Positions 11,140 through 21,730 of a stretch of 64,000 bases of DNA are shown piece by piece (positions within the stretch are counted from its first letter, which is position 1; each line of letters begins with the position of its first letter). Origin of the DNA: an uncultured bacterium (GTDB lineage: Bacteria > Krumholzibacteriota > Krumholzibacteriia > LZORAL124-64-63); assembly GCA_903859215.1 (NCBI GenBank), contig CAIOLW010000036.1:62001-126000 (forward strand), read 5' to 3'. Under the pieces are notes generated by a model. That model had not been told where the DNA came from. It did no database searches and saw only the letters and a program-made list of their open reading frames with translations. The position numbers were made by a program, and so were the translations under genes.

Positions 11140-12303
11140 ATGACGAAGAAGCCGCGCCGCATCGCCATCCTCACCGGGGGCGGCGATGTTCCGGGCCTCA
11201 ATTCGGCGATCAAGCAGGTCGTCAGCCGCGCGCAGCGCGAGGGCATCGCCGTGGTCGGCATCCGCCGCGGCTGGGGCGGCCTCATCAACTACCGCCCCGA
11301 GGCCGACGAGGACTGGAACCGCCACTGGCGCACCGAACTCACCTGGAACCACGTGCGGACCATCGATCGCACCGGCGGCACCTTCCTGCACACCTCGCGC
11401 ACGAACCCGGGGCGCGTCCGCGAGAAGGACATGCCGGCGCACCTGGTGGTGCCCGGCCTCGAGTATCCCGCCGATTTGACCGACGTCGTCGTGCGCAACC
11501 TCGAGCACCTCGAGATCGACGCCCTGATCCCCATCGGCGGCGACGACACGCTCAGTTACGCCGCGCGCCTGCACAAGGCCGGCTACCCGCAGGTCGCCAT
11601 CCCCAAGACGATGGACAACGACGTCTACGGGACCGACTTCTGCATCGGCTTCAGCACGGCCGTCACGCGTTCGGTGCAGGCCATCAGCGACCTGCGCACG
11701 CCGATCGGCTCGCACGAGCGCATCGGCCTGGTCGAGCTGTTCGGCCGCAACAGCGGCGAGACCTGCCTGGTCTCCAGCTACCTGGCCCACGTCGATCGCG
11801 CCATCATCAGCGAGGTGCCGTTCGACATCCACCGGCTGGCCGAGCAGGTCGCCCGCGACAAGCGCGACAATCCCAGCCACTACGCGATGGTCACCATCAG
11901 CGAGGGCGCCGTGCACCACGACGGCGACATCGTCGAGACGGGCGAGGAGGACGCGTACGGGCACCGCAAGCTCGGTGGCGTCGGCCTGTGGGCGGCGGAC
12001 CAGCTCAAGAAGCTGACCGGCCAGGGGCTCACGTACCAGCAACTGGGCTACATGATGCGCTGCGGGCCGCCGGACGCGCTCGACCGCATGGTGGCCATGA
12101 ACTTCGGCAACCTGGCGATGGACCTGCTGCTGGAAGGCCGCACCGGCCTGATGACCGCGCTCCGGGACGGCCGCTATGCCGCCGTCGACCTGGCGGCGAT
12201 CGTCAGCGGGGTCAAGCGGGTCGACGTCGCCCGGTTCTACGACCCGCAGGAGTACCGCCCGATCATCCGCGGGGTCGAGAACCTGCCGATGTTCCTGCGC
12301 TAA
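11140..12303 (+). CDS. 6-phosphofructokinase family, predicted pyrophosphate-dependent
   Basis: [48 protein letters not shown]. Confidence 0.85.
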   Translation: MTKKPRRIAILTGGGDVPGLNSAIKQVVSRAQREGIAVVGIRRGWGGLINYRPEADEDWNRHWRTELTWNHVRTIDRTGGTFLHTSRTNPGRVREKDMPAHLVVPGLEYPADLTDVVVRNLEHLEIDALIPIGGDDTLSYAARLHKAGYPQVAIPKTMDNDVYGTDFCIGFSTAVTRSVQAISDLRTPIGSHERIGLVELFGRNSGETCLVSSYLAHVDRAIISEVPFDIHRLAEQVARDKRDNPSHYAMVTISEGAVHHDGDIVETGEEDAYGHRKLGGVGLWAADQLKKLTGQGLTYQQLGYMMRCGPPDALDRMVAMNFGNLAMDLLLEGRTGLMTALRDGRYAAVDLAAIVSGVKRVDVARFYDPQEYRPIIRGVENLPMFLR

Positions 12304-12343
12304 GGCGTGGACGGGCGGGTGCCGCAGGGTTTATCCTTGTGAC

Positions 12344-14038
12344 ATGCCGCGACTGCGCCTGATTCGCCTCGTGATCGCCCTCGGTATCCTTGCCGTGGGC
12401 GGTTTCCTGTTGCGGGGCTACATCACCGACGACACCTTCATCCACCTGCGCTATGCCCGGAACCTGCTCGAACACGGCGAAGTCTCCTTCAACCCCGGCG
12501 AGCCCACCTACGGCGCCACCAGCCCGCTGTGGATCTTCGGCCTGGCCCTGCTCCTGAAGCTGGGGCTGACGCCCGCGCTGGCGGCCTGGTTCCTGGGCGC
12601 GATCTGCGGGATGGCGGTGATCCTGGTCGTCGACGCCATCCTCAGCCGGCTCACGTACCCCGAGACCTGGAAGCTCGTCGTGCTCGTGGCGGTCGCGGCC
12701 GACCCGTGGTTCCTGCGCTGGACGTTCTCGGGCATGGAGACGCCGCTGGCCACGCTGGCGCTGCTGGTCCTGCTGTGGCCGCTGGTCTCGGGCCGCGACC
12801 TGGGCTGGGGGCTGACGCGGGAGCCGCTGTGGCGCCGCTACCTGGGTTGGGGCGTGGCGGCCGGGCTGGCCGGGCTGGTGCGACCCGAGTTCCTGCTGCT
12901 GGCGCCGGCCTCGCTGCCAATCCTGCTGTGGTTCGAATACTACCGCGCCAGCGCCGTCGGCGGCGTGCACGCGCGGTTCCGCGCGCGCCCGTACGAGCCC
13001 GCGATCGCCGCCGCCTGCGGCTGGCTGCTGAGCGCCGGCCCCTGGCTGCTCTACGCCCAGGTCACCTTCGGCCGCGCGTTGCCGGACACGGCCACGGCCA
13101 AGAGCGGATCCCTCCTGCGCGACCCGGTGGAACTGGTCGGCCGCCTCGCGCTCGCCGCCAAGCCGCTGGTCGCGGTCCTCGGCGCTTACCTCCTGGTCCC
13201 GGTGGCGCTGGTTGCGCTGGTCCTGATCACGCGCCGCAAGGCGCAAGACTGGCTGCCCGTGGCGCCGCCGCCGCCGCCACCGGTCGCGGCCCGGGGCACG
13301 CCGAACGACATGGCCGCGTGGTCGGTGTGGGGACCGGTCGCCTTCGTGGGCGTGGCCGGTGTCTGGACGGCGATGCTGCTGGGCGGCTACGCGATGCGCC
13401 AGGTGTGGGTCATCTCGCGCTACGTCAGCCCGCTCGCGCCGGTCATCCTGCTGGCGGTCAGCCTGCTGGTCGAGTGGCTGCTCAACGGTCCGGACCTGAG
13501 CGCCGCCACGCGGCGCGTCGGTCGTCTCGTGGCCCTGGCAGGCGTTGCGGTGGCGTTGGTGTTCAACGGGTGGATCTTCGGTTCGCAGGTCGTGCCGCAC
13601 GCGCGCTCGTTCCCCGCCGGCGTGCGCTCGTGCTACGGGGGCATTGCCGGCTGGCTGCGACAAAATGCCGAGCCGGGACAGACCGTGGCCGCGCTGGACA
13701 TCGGCGCGGTGGGGTACCTCAGCGGGATGCGCGTGCTCGACCTGATGGGGCTGGTCAGCCCGCCGGTCCGGGTGCTGGGGCTCCGGCAGGGGTTCGACGC
13801 GATGGTCGCCTCGGGCGACTGGGTGCAGGCCGAGCCCGGCCGCACACCCGCCTTCCTGGTCGACCGCACCGACGGACCGCCGCGCTGGGAGGGCCGCACG
13901 GTCCATGGCGTGCGGTTCGAACTGCTGCACACCTGCGAGCTGGCGGGCGTCGGGCTGCGGGAAAAGCAGCCGTGGACGGTCGCGCTCTACCGGCTGACGC
14001 CGGTGTCCACCGTGGCCAGCCCGCCGACCGGCGGGTAG
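12344..14038 (+). CDS. Polytopic membrane protein, mannosyltransferase-like
   Basis: MPRLRLIRLVIALGILAVGGFLLRGYITDDTFIHLRYARNLLEHGEVSFNPGEPTYGATSPLW; multi-TM. Confidence 0.6.
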   Translation: MPRLRLIRLVIALGILAVGGFLLRGYITDDTFIHLRYARNLLEHGEVSFNPGEPTYGATSPLWIFGLALLLKLGLTPALAAWFLGAICGMAVILVVDAILSRLTYPETWKLVVLVAVAADPWFLRWTFSGMETPLATLALLVLLWPLVSGRDLGWGLTREPLWRRYLGWGVAAGLAGLVRPEFLLLAPASLPILLWFEYYRASAVGGVHARFRARPYEPAIAAACGWLLSAGPWLLYAQVTFGRALPDTATAKSGSLLRDPVELVGRLALAAKPLVAVLGAYLLVPVALVALVLITRRKAQDWLPVAPPPPPPVAARGTPNDMAAWSVWGPVAFVGVAGVWTAMLLGGYAMRQVWVISRYVSPLAPVILLAVSLLVEWLLNGPDLSAATRRVGRLVALAGVAVALVFNGWIFGSQVVPHARSFPAGVRSCYGGIAGWLRQNAEPGQTVAALDIGAVGYLSGMRVLDLMGLVSPPVRVLGLRQGFDAMVASGDWVQAEPGRTPAFLVDRTDGPPRWEGRTVHGVRFELLHTCELAGVGLREKQPWTVALYRLTPVSTVASPPTGG

Positions 14039-15261
14039 GCCGTCGCCGGCAGCCGCCGGATCACCAGCAGGCTCACATCGTCGGCCAGGGGTGCGTCCGC
14101 GCCGAACGCGCGCACGTCTTCGATCGTCGCCGCCGCGATCGTCTCGGCGTCGTCCTCCAGGTGCGCGATCAGCAACCGGGCCAGGCGGTCGCGCCCGTAT
14201 TCGTGCAGGTCGTCCTCGCCGCCGGGCCCCGTCGGGTCCAGCCGCTCGGTGACGCCGTCGGTGAACGCCAGCAGCACGTCGCCGGGCTCCATCGTCACGT
14301 AGCCGCGCTTGTACACCGCTTCCGGCAGGGGGCCGAGCACCGGCCCGCACGTCATCAGCTCGCGCACCTGGCCGTTCGCCGAAGCCAGGAGCGGCGGGCA
14401 ATGGCCGCCGTTGACGTAGACCAGGCTGCCTGTCGATTCCAGCTCCCCGTAGAACATCGAGATGAAGCGGCTGGCCAGCCCGCCCTGGTTGATGACGCGG
14501 TTGAGGCGGCCCACCGTCGCGTTGATCTTCTCGCCGCGCGCCTGGCCCATGCGCATCCCGACCACGACGTCGCGCGCCTGCAGCGCCGCCGGCAGCCCGT
14601 GCCCGCTGGCGTCCGCGAGCATGAAGCCGATCGTGCCGGGCTCCACTTCCTGCACGTCGTAGACGTCGCCGCCCACCTCGTCGGCGGGCAGCGAGACGGC
14701 CGCGATGTCGAACCCGGGCACCCGCGGCATCCGTCCCGGCAACAGCGAGTGCTGGATGCTGCGCGCCTGCCGCATCTGGCTGGCCAATGCCTGCATCCGC
14801 AGCTTCAGGCCGACCGCCGCGCGGATGGTTTCCAGCAGCACCAGCAGGTCCTCTTCGCTGCCGTGGTGCCGGATGCTCAGGCTCAGGATGTAGTTGGGGT
14901 CGCGCCCGACCAGGATGGCGGCCGAGTCGGTGTCGCCGAACTGCGCCTCGACCGCGGGGTCGAACCCTGGCGATTGCGGCGAGATGACCCACAGGCGGCG
15001 GCGTTCGATGTCGCGCACGACCTGGTAGTCCTTGCTGACGGTCTTGCCCGCCAGCGCATCGCCAAGGCCGCCCACGCTGTCGATCAGGCAGTAGTCCTGC
15101 TTCTGCTCGCGGTAGAGGCGCCCGCTGACGATACCCAGCGTCTCGGCAGCCGGGTTGTACACCAGCAGGCGCAGGACCTCGCGGAGCATGGCCTCGCCGC
15201 CGGACGAATCGTCGATCGTCTCGAGCAGGCGCTCGACGGTGCGGTAGAGTCTCTTGTGCAC
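13987..15261 (-). CDS. PP2C-type SpoIIE/RsbU-like serine phosphatase
   Basis: QARSIQHSLLPGRMPRVPGFDIAAVSLPADEVGGDVYDVQEV ... GFMLADASGHGLPAAL ... DVLLAFTDGVTE. Confidence 0.85.
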   Translation of the reverse strand: MHKRLYRTVERLLETIDDSSGGEAMLREVLRLLVYNPAAETLGIVSGRLYREQKQDYCLIDSVGGLGDALAGKTVSKDYQVVRDIERRRLWVISPQSPGFDPAVEAQFGDTDSAAILVGRDPNYILSLSIRHHGSEEDLLVLLETIRAAVGLKLRMQALASQMRQARSIQHSLLPGRMPRVPGFDIAAVSLPADEVGGDVYDVQEVEPGTIGFMLADASGHGLPAALQARDVVVGMRMGQARGEKINATVGRLNRVINQGGLASRFISMFYGELESTGSLVYVNGGHCPPLLASANGQVRELMTCGPVLGPLPEAVYKRGYVTMEPGDVLLAFTDGVTERLDPTGPGGEDDLHEYGRDRLARLLIAHLEDDAETIAAATIEDVRAFGADAPLADDVSLLVIRRLPATAYPPVGGLATVDTGVSR

Positions 15262-15419
15262 CTATCCTGTCCCTTCGCGCGGATGGCCGGGGTCACGAGG
15301 GGGCAAGGTACCACGCCGCCGCCGGACGGGCCAGCCCCGGCCGGGGTGGACGCCGGCGGCCGGCGGCGGTATCGTCAGGCCCGCACAACGAATCCCGCCG
15401 GAACCGGAAAGGACGACCC

Positions 15420-16399
<980 letters not shown>

Positions 16400-16403
<4 letters not shown>

Positions 16404-17296
16404 CCTCGGACCTGCTCACGCCGGAACTGGCGGGCCAACTGGGCCGCCTGGACCTGGTGGCGCGACTGGTGGTCGAGGGCTTCCTGCTCGGCCTCCACAA
16501 GAGCCCGTACCACGGGTTCTCGGCGGAGTTCGCCGAGTACCGGCAGTACATCCCCGGCGAGCCCGTGGCGAACATGGACTGGCGAGCAGTGGCCAAGACC
16601 GACCGCCACTACCTGAAGGTCTTCACCGAGGAGACGAACCTCCGGGCGACCATCCTGGTCGACTGCTCGGCCAGCATGGACTTCAGCGGCGACAAATCGC
16701 GCCCGGCGAAGAAGCAGTACGCGGCCTACCTGGCCGCCGCGCTCAGTTACCTGCTGCTGCGCCAGAACGATGCCGTCGGCCTGATGACGTTCGACGACCG
16801 CCCGCTCGAGTCGGTGCCCGCCCGCTCCCTGCGTCGCCAGCTCTTCCAGGTGCTGAAGGTGCTCGACAAGCTGCCGGCCGGCACCGGCACCGACCTCGGC
16901 GGCGTGCTGCACCAGGTGGCCGAGCGCGTGCCCCGCCGCGGCCTGGTCATCCTCATGAGCGACCTGATGGACGACCCCGAGCGGATCATTGCGGGCCTCA
17001 AGCACTTTCGGCACCGCGGCCACGAAGTGATCGTGTTCCAGATCCTGGACCCGCGCGAGGTCGACCTCGACTTCAGCGGCGAGGTCCAGTTCGAGTCGCT
17101 GGAAGAGCCCGGGCGCAGCGTGCGGCTCGAACCGGCTCATATGCAGGCGGCCTATCGCGAGCAATTCGAGGCCTGGCGCGAGCACCTGCGGCGCGAGTGC
17201 CGCCGCCAGCGCGTCGACCTCGTCGAGATCACGACCGACACGCCGTTCGCCCGCGGCCTGGGCGCCTACCTGCGCAAGCGCCGGCGGCTGTACTGA
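16400..17296 (+). CDS. DUF58 domain-containing protein
   Basis: GTG start overlapping the moxR stop; GFLLGLHKSPYHGFSAEFAEYRQYIPGEPVANMDWRAVAKTDRHYLKVFTEETNL. Confidence 0.92.
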
Positions 17297-19425
17297 TGCC
17301 CCTCTCCTTCCTGAACCCCGGTTTGCTCTTCGGCGCCGCCGCGGCGGCCCTGCCGGTGATCCTGCACTTCCTCAGCCGCCGCCGGGCGCGAAAGATTGCA
17401 TTCAGCGACCTGCGCTTCCTCGAGCAGGCGCAGTCGCAGAAGGCGCGCTCCCTGGGCGTGCGCCGCTGGCTGCTCCTGCTGCTGCGCGTCCTGGCCCTGC
17501 TGGCGGTCGTGGCGGGCGCGGCCGGGCCGCGCTGGGGCGGGTTGCCCTCGGCGGCCGGCGGTGGTGCGTACCTGTTCGTGCTCGATGCCAGCGCCAGCAG
17601 CCAGGCGCGGCGCGGCCCCGGGACCGTGTTCGACGCCGCGCGCGACGATGTCGCCGCTCTCGTGCGCGGCCTGCCGGCGGGCTCGTCGGTCCAGGTCATC
17701 GTCGCCGGCGGGCGCACCTCCGCGCTGTTCGGCGACTGGCTGCCGGCCGGCGAGGCCGCTGCCGCCGCCGTGGCGACGACCCGACCGGGTGACGGCGGCT
17801 TCGACCTCGATGCCGTGCTGCGCGAGGCGACCAGGCAGGTCGCGCGGGCCCCGGGCGCCCCGGTCGACATCGTCCTGGCCGGCGACCTGCAGGCGGTGCC
17901 GGCGACCCCATCGTGGCCCGAGGCCGCGGCGGCGCTGACCCGTGCGCGCGCCGTGCGCATCCTGCTGCGCGAGGTCGCCGGCGACCGCGGCGGCGCCGGC
18001 GGCGTGGTGGAGGTCCAGGTCCCCCGGCGCGCCCTGCGCCCCGGCGAAGCGGCGCCCGTGCGCGCGACCGTCGTGCCCGCCCGGACGGGCCAGTCGTTCA
18101 CGCTCGAACTCGACGGCCACCCCGTCGCCGAGGCCGTCGCCACGGGCGCGGCCGGCCGGGCCGCGACGATCGAATTCGCCCTCTCGGTCCCGGGTCCTGG
18201 CCTGCATGCGGGTTGGGTGCGTACCGACAGCGACGCGCTGCCGGCGGACGACCGGCGCCCCTTCGTGCTGGCCGTGCCGCCGCTGTTGCCGGTGCTGGTC
18301 ATCCACGGGCCCGACCGTCCGGGCGACGGCGCCGCCGGCCGCGGCGGCTGGCGCTACCTGGTCGAGGCCCTGGCGCCCGGCGCCGCCGTCGGCCCGTACG
18401 GCGTCACGGCCCGGTCCAGCGACGACGTCACCACCGGCGCCATCGCCGCCGCTGGCGTCATCGCGCTGGTCGATCCCGGCGCGCTCGGGCGCGTCGCGCA
18501 GGACGCGCTCGTGGCGCGCCTGAACGAGGGCGGCGGCGTGTTCGTGATGGCCGGCGACCCGCTCGTCGCCGCGCAACTGGGTTCGACGCTGCTGCCGGCG
18601 CTCGGCCAGCCGCCCGTCGCCGCGCCGCGCACGGCCGGGGGCGACGGCGTGCATGCGCGGCTGGTCGATGCGTCCCACCCGCTCGTGGCCGGCCTCGACC
18701 CGGATGCCCTGAAGGCGATCACCGAGATCGGCTGGCGTCACTGGCTCGGGCTCGAGCCCGGCGAAGGTCGTGTCGTCCTGGAACTGACCGGCGGCGAGCC
18801 CCTGCTCGTGGAGCGCGAAGTCGGCCAGGGCCGGCTGGCCCTGCTGGCGGCCGACCTGCGCCCGGAGGCCGACGACCTGGCCCGCAGCCCGATGGCGCTG
18901 CCCCTGCTGCAGCGCATTGTCTCATGGCTGGGCCGGGACGCCGGCCGCGAGGGCGCCACCGAGGCGCTGGTCGGGCAGGACCTGCGGGTGCGGCCGCGCG
19001 TGACGTCGCCGGGCGCGCTGGCCGACCCCGGCGCGCTGCGGGTCGATGGCCCCGAACCGGGGACCGGGCGCGCGGCCGACCTCACCTGGAAGGGGACCGT
19101 GCCCTGGCTCGGGTGCGACGCCGTGGACCGCGCCGGCTTCGTCGCTTTCACCTCCGGCGCCGACACGCTCGCCCTGGCCGCGGTCGCCGTGCCTCCGGCC
19201 GAGACAACCGGCGCCTTCGACGGCACCGCCGGCTGGCGCCAGCGCCTGCACGGGCTGGGCCTCGAGGTGGCTGCCGACCTGTCGGGCACGGCCCGCGAAG
19301 GCTTTGCGCAGGCCCTTTCCGGTCGCAACCTGTCGCCGTGGGCCTTCCTGCTGGCGGTCGCGCTGCTGGCGGTCGAATTGCGGCTGGGAGCCGGTTCCGG
19401 AGGCCGTGCCGACCCCGGGAGTTGA
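17296..19425 (+). CDS. BatA N-terminal-domain membrane protein with vWA-like region
   Basis: MPLSFLNPGLLFGAAAAALPVILHFLSRRRARKIAFSDLRFLEQAQSQKARSLGVRRWLLLLLR. Confidence 0.85.
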   Translation: MPLSFLNPGLLFGAAAAALPVILHFLSRRRARKIAFSDLRFLEQAQSQKARSLGVRRWLLLLLRVLALLAVVAGAAGPRWGGLPSAAGGGAYLFVLDASASSQARRGPGTVFDAARDDVAALVRGLPAGSSVQVIVAGGRTSALFGDWLPAGEAAAAAVATTRPGDGGFDLDAVLREATRQVARAPGAPVDIVLAGDLQAVPATPSWPEAAAALTRARAVRILLREVAGDRGGAGGVVEVQVPRRALRPGEAAPVRATVVPARTGQSFTLELDGHPVAEAVATGAAGRAATIEFALSVPGPGLHAGWVRTDSDALPADDRRPFVLAVPPLLPVLVIHGPDRPGDGAAGRGGWRYLVEALAPGAAVGPYGVTARSSDDVTTGAIAAAGVIALVDPGALGRVAQDALVARLNEGGGVFVMAGDPLVAAQLGSTLLPALGQPPVAAPRTAGGDGVHARLVDASHPLVAGLDPDALKAITEIGWRHWLGLEPGEGRVVLELTGGEPLLVEREVGQGRLALLAADLRPEADDLARSPMALPLLQRIVSWLGRDAGREGATEALVGQDLRVRPRVTSPGALADPGALRVDGPEPGTGRAADLTWKGTVPWLGCDAVDRAGFVAFTSGADTLALAAVAVPPAETTGAFDGTAGWRQRLHGLGLEVAADLSGTAREGFAQALSGRNLSPWAFLLAVALLAVELRLGAGSGGRADPGS

Positions 19426-19549
19426 AATCGGCGCGGAGTCGTCTCATCTTGGATGTCGGGGAATGTCCGTGGCCTGACGGGCCCCCGGTCGATCGATCCT
19501 TCGCTGCCGGGCGCCGCCCGATGCACCACCGCAGGAGCCTGCCACCGCC

Positions 19550-20467
19550 ATGTGGAACTATTCCGACAAGGTCATGGACCACTTCCTGAACCCGCGCAAC
19601 GTGGGTGAAGTGGAAAACGCCGACGGCGTGGGCGAGGTGGGGTCGATGGCCTGCGGCGACGCGCTGCGCCTGACGTTCCGCCTGGGCGAGGACGGCCGCA
19701 TCGCCGACGCGAAGTTCAAGACCTTCGGCTGCGGCAGCGCCATCGCCTCGAGCAGCATGCTGACCGAGATGATCCGCGGCAAGACGCTCGAGGAAGCCTC
19801 CCGCGTGACCAACGAGGACATCGCCAACGAACTGGACGGCCTGCCGCGCGAGAAGATGCACTGCTCGGTGATGGGCCGCGAGGCGCTCGAGGCGGCCATG
19901 CTCGACTACTACAAGCGCCAGGGCAAGGAAGTGCCCTGCCACCTGCTGGCCGGCACCTCGCTGCTGTGCCACTGCTTCCAGGTCACCAAGGAGACGGTGC
20001 GCGACGCAATCGAGCGCCACGGCCTCGAGACGATCGAGGAAGTCACGCACTTCACGAAGGCCGGCGGCGGCTGCGAAAGTTGCCACCATGAGATCACCGA
20101 CCTGTTGCGCGAATGCCAGGAGCGACGCGCCTCTGGCGTCGCGCCGGCCGTGCCTGCGGGAGCGCCCCTGATCGAACTGGCGCCGCTCGCTGCGACCGTG
20201 GCGACCGGGCCCGCCCATGCGCCTGCCGACGCCGCGATCGTGGCCCGCATCACCGAACTCCTGGCCACCGAAATCGCCCCGGCGTTGCGCGCCGACGGCG
20301 GCGACATCGAGTTCGTCCGCTACGCCGACCTCCGGGTCCACGTGCGGCTGACCGGTTCGTGCGCCGCCTGCCGGTCGTCGTCCGTCACGATCAGCGGGCT
20401 CGTCGAGCCGCGCCTGCGCGAGTTCGTCGACCCGCGCCTCGTCGTCGTCGAAGTGGGCCGGCGATGA
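19550..20467 (+). CDS. nifU: Full-length NifU Fe-S scaffold (IscU-like, [2Fe-2S] BFD-like and NifU C-terminal domains)
   Basis: MWNYSDKVMDHFLNPRNVGEVENADGVGEVGSMACGD, FKTFGCGSAIASSS, CHCFQVT...GGCESCH, CAACRSSSVT. Confidence 0.92.
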   Translation: MWNYSDKVMDHFLNPRNVGEVENADGVGEVGSMACGDALRLTFRLGEDGRIADAKFKTFGCGSAIASSSMLTEMIRGKTLEEASRVTNEDIANELDGLPREKMHCSVMGREALEAAMLDYYKRQGKEVPCHLLAGTSLLCHCFQVTKETVRDAIERHGLETIEEVTHFTKAGGGCESCHHEITDLLRECQERRASGVAPAVPAGAPLIELAPLAATVATGPAHAPADAAIVARITELLATEIAPALRADGGDIEFVRYADLRVHVRLTGSCAACRSSSVTISGLVEPRLREFVDPRLVVVEVGRR

Positions 20468-21693
20468 GCGCCGACGGCCGCCAGCCGGGCCTGCTCGAGG
20501 GTCTGCCGCCGCGCCCGGCGGCCGGCATCTACTTCGACAACAACGCGACGACGCCCGTGGCCCCCGAGGTCGTGGCGAAGATGGTGCCGCTGCTGACCGA
20601 GCACTACGGCAACCCGTCGAGCATGCACTCGTTCGGCGCGCGCGCCGGCGACGAGGTGGCCGTGGCGCGCCAGAAGGTGGCCACCTTCCTGGGCGCAGCC
20701 CAGCCCAGCGAGATCGTCTTCACCAGCGGCGGCTCTGAGGGTGACAACCTCGGCATCGTCGGCACGCTGTACGCCCTGCCTGAAAAGCGGCACCTGGTGA
20801 CCACCGAGGTGGAGCATCCCGCCGTCCTGGGCCTGTGCCGGGAACTGCAGAAGCGCCACGGTTACGACGTCACGTTCCTGAAGGTCGACGGCGCCGGGCG
20901 CCTGGACCCCGGCGACGTGGAGGCCGCGCTGCGGCCCGACACCGCCCTCGTGTCGGTGATGATGGCCAACAACGAGACCGGCGTGCTGTTCGACATCGAG
21001 GCCATCGGGAAGATTGCGCGCGCGCATGGCGTGGTGTTCCACGTCGACGGCGTGCAGGCCGCAGGCAAGCTGCCGCTCGACCTCGAACACCTGCCCGTCG
21101 ACCTGTTCGCCATCTCGGGCCACAAGCTGCACGCGGCCAAGGGCGTCGGCGCACTCTACGTGCGCAAGGGCACGAAGCTGCGCCCGCTCATCGTGGGCGG
21201 CCACCAGGAGCGCGGCCGCCGCGCCGGCACAGAGAACGTCGCCTCGATCGCCGGCCTCGGCGTCGCCTGCGACCTGGCCACGGCCGGCCTCGAGCGCGAG
21301 AACGTCGAGGTGCGCCGCCTGCGCGACCGCCTCGAACAGGGCCTGCTGGCGGCGATCCCCGACTGCCAGGCCAACGGCGATCCGGCCTACCGGTTGCCCA
21401 ACACGACGAACATCAGTTTCCGTTACATCGAGGGCGAGGGCATCCTGCTTTTGCTCGATCGCGCGGGCGTGGCCGCTTCCAGCGGTTCGGCCTGCACCAG
21501 CGGCAGCCTCGAGCCGTCCCACGTCCTGCGCGCGATGGGCCTGCCCTTCACGCTGACGCACGGTTCGATCCGGTTCTCGCTGTCGCGCTACAACACCGAG
21601 GCCGAGGTCGACTACGTCACCGGGGTGCTGCCGAGGATCATCGAGCGCCTGCGCCTGATCACACCGTTCAACGAGCAACGGGCGACCTTCTGA
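20464..21693 (+). CDS. nifS: Cysteine desulfurase (NifS/IscS type)
   Basis: IYFDNNATTPVAPEVV, FAISGHKLHAAKGVGALYVRKG, SSGSACTSGSLEPSHVLRAMG; overlaps nifU by 4 bp. Confidence 0.93.
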   Translation: MSADGRQPGLLEGLPPRPAAGIYFDNNATTPVAPEVVAKMVPLLTEHYGNPSSMHSFGARAGDEVAVARQKVATFLGAAQPSEIVFTSGGSEGDNLGIVGTLYALPEKRHLVTTEVEHPAVLGLCRELQKRHGYDVTFLKVDGAGRLDPGDVEAALRPDTALVSVMMANNETGVLFDIEAIGKIARAHGVVFHVDGVQAAGKLPLDLEHLPVDLFAISGHKLHAAKGVGALYVRKGTKLRPLIVGGHQERGRRAGTENVASIAGLGVACDLATAGLERENVEVRRLRDRLEQGLLAAIPDCQANGDPAYRLPNTTNISFRYIEGEGILLLLDRAGVAASSGSACTSGSLEPSHVLRAMGLPFTLTHGSIRFSLSRYNTEAEVDYVTGVLPRIIERLRLITPFNEQRATF

Positions 21694-21730
21694 GCCGCGG
21701 GGGCGCTCCCGCGGGCGCCCGGTAGGATAT

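Noticed and set aside
12263-14992. 909-aa minus-strand ORF
   Set aside because: Overlaps the membrane glycosyltransferase and the SpoIIE phosphatase in wrong frames; composition artefact.
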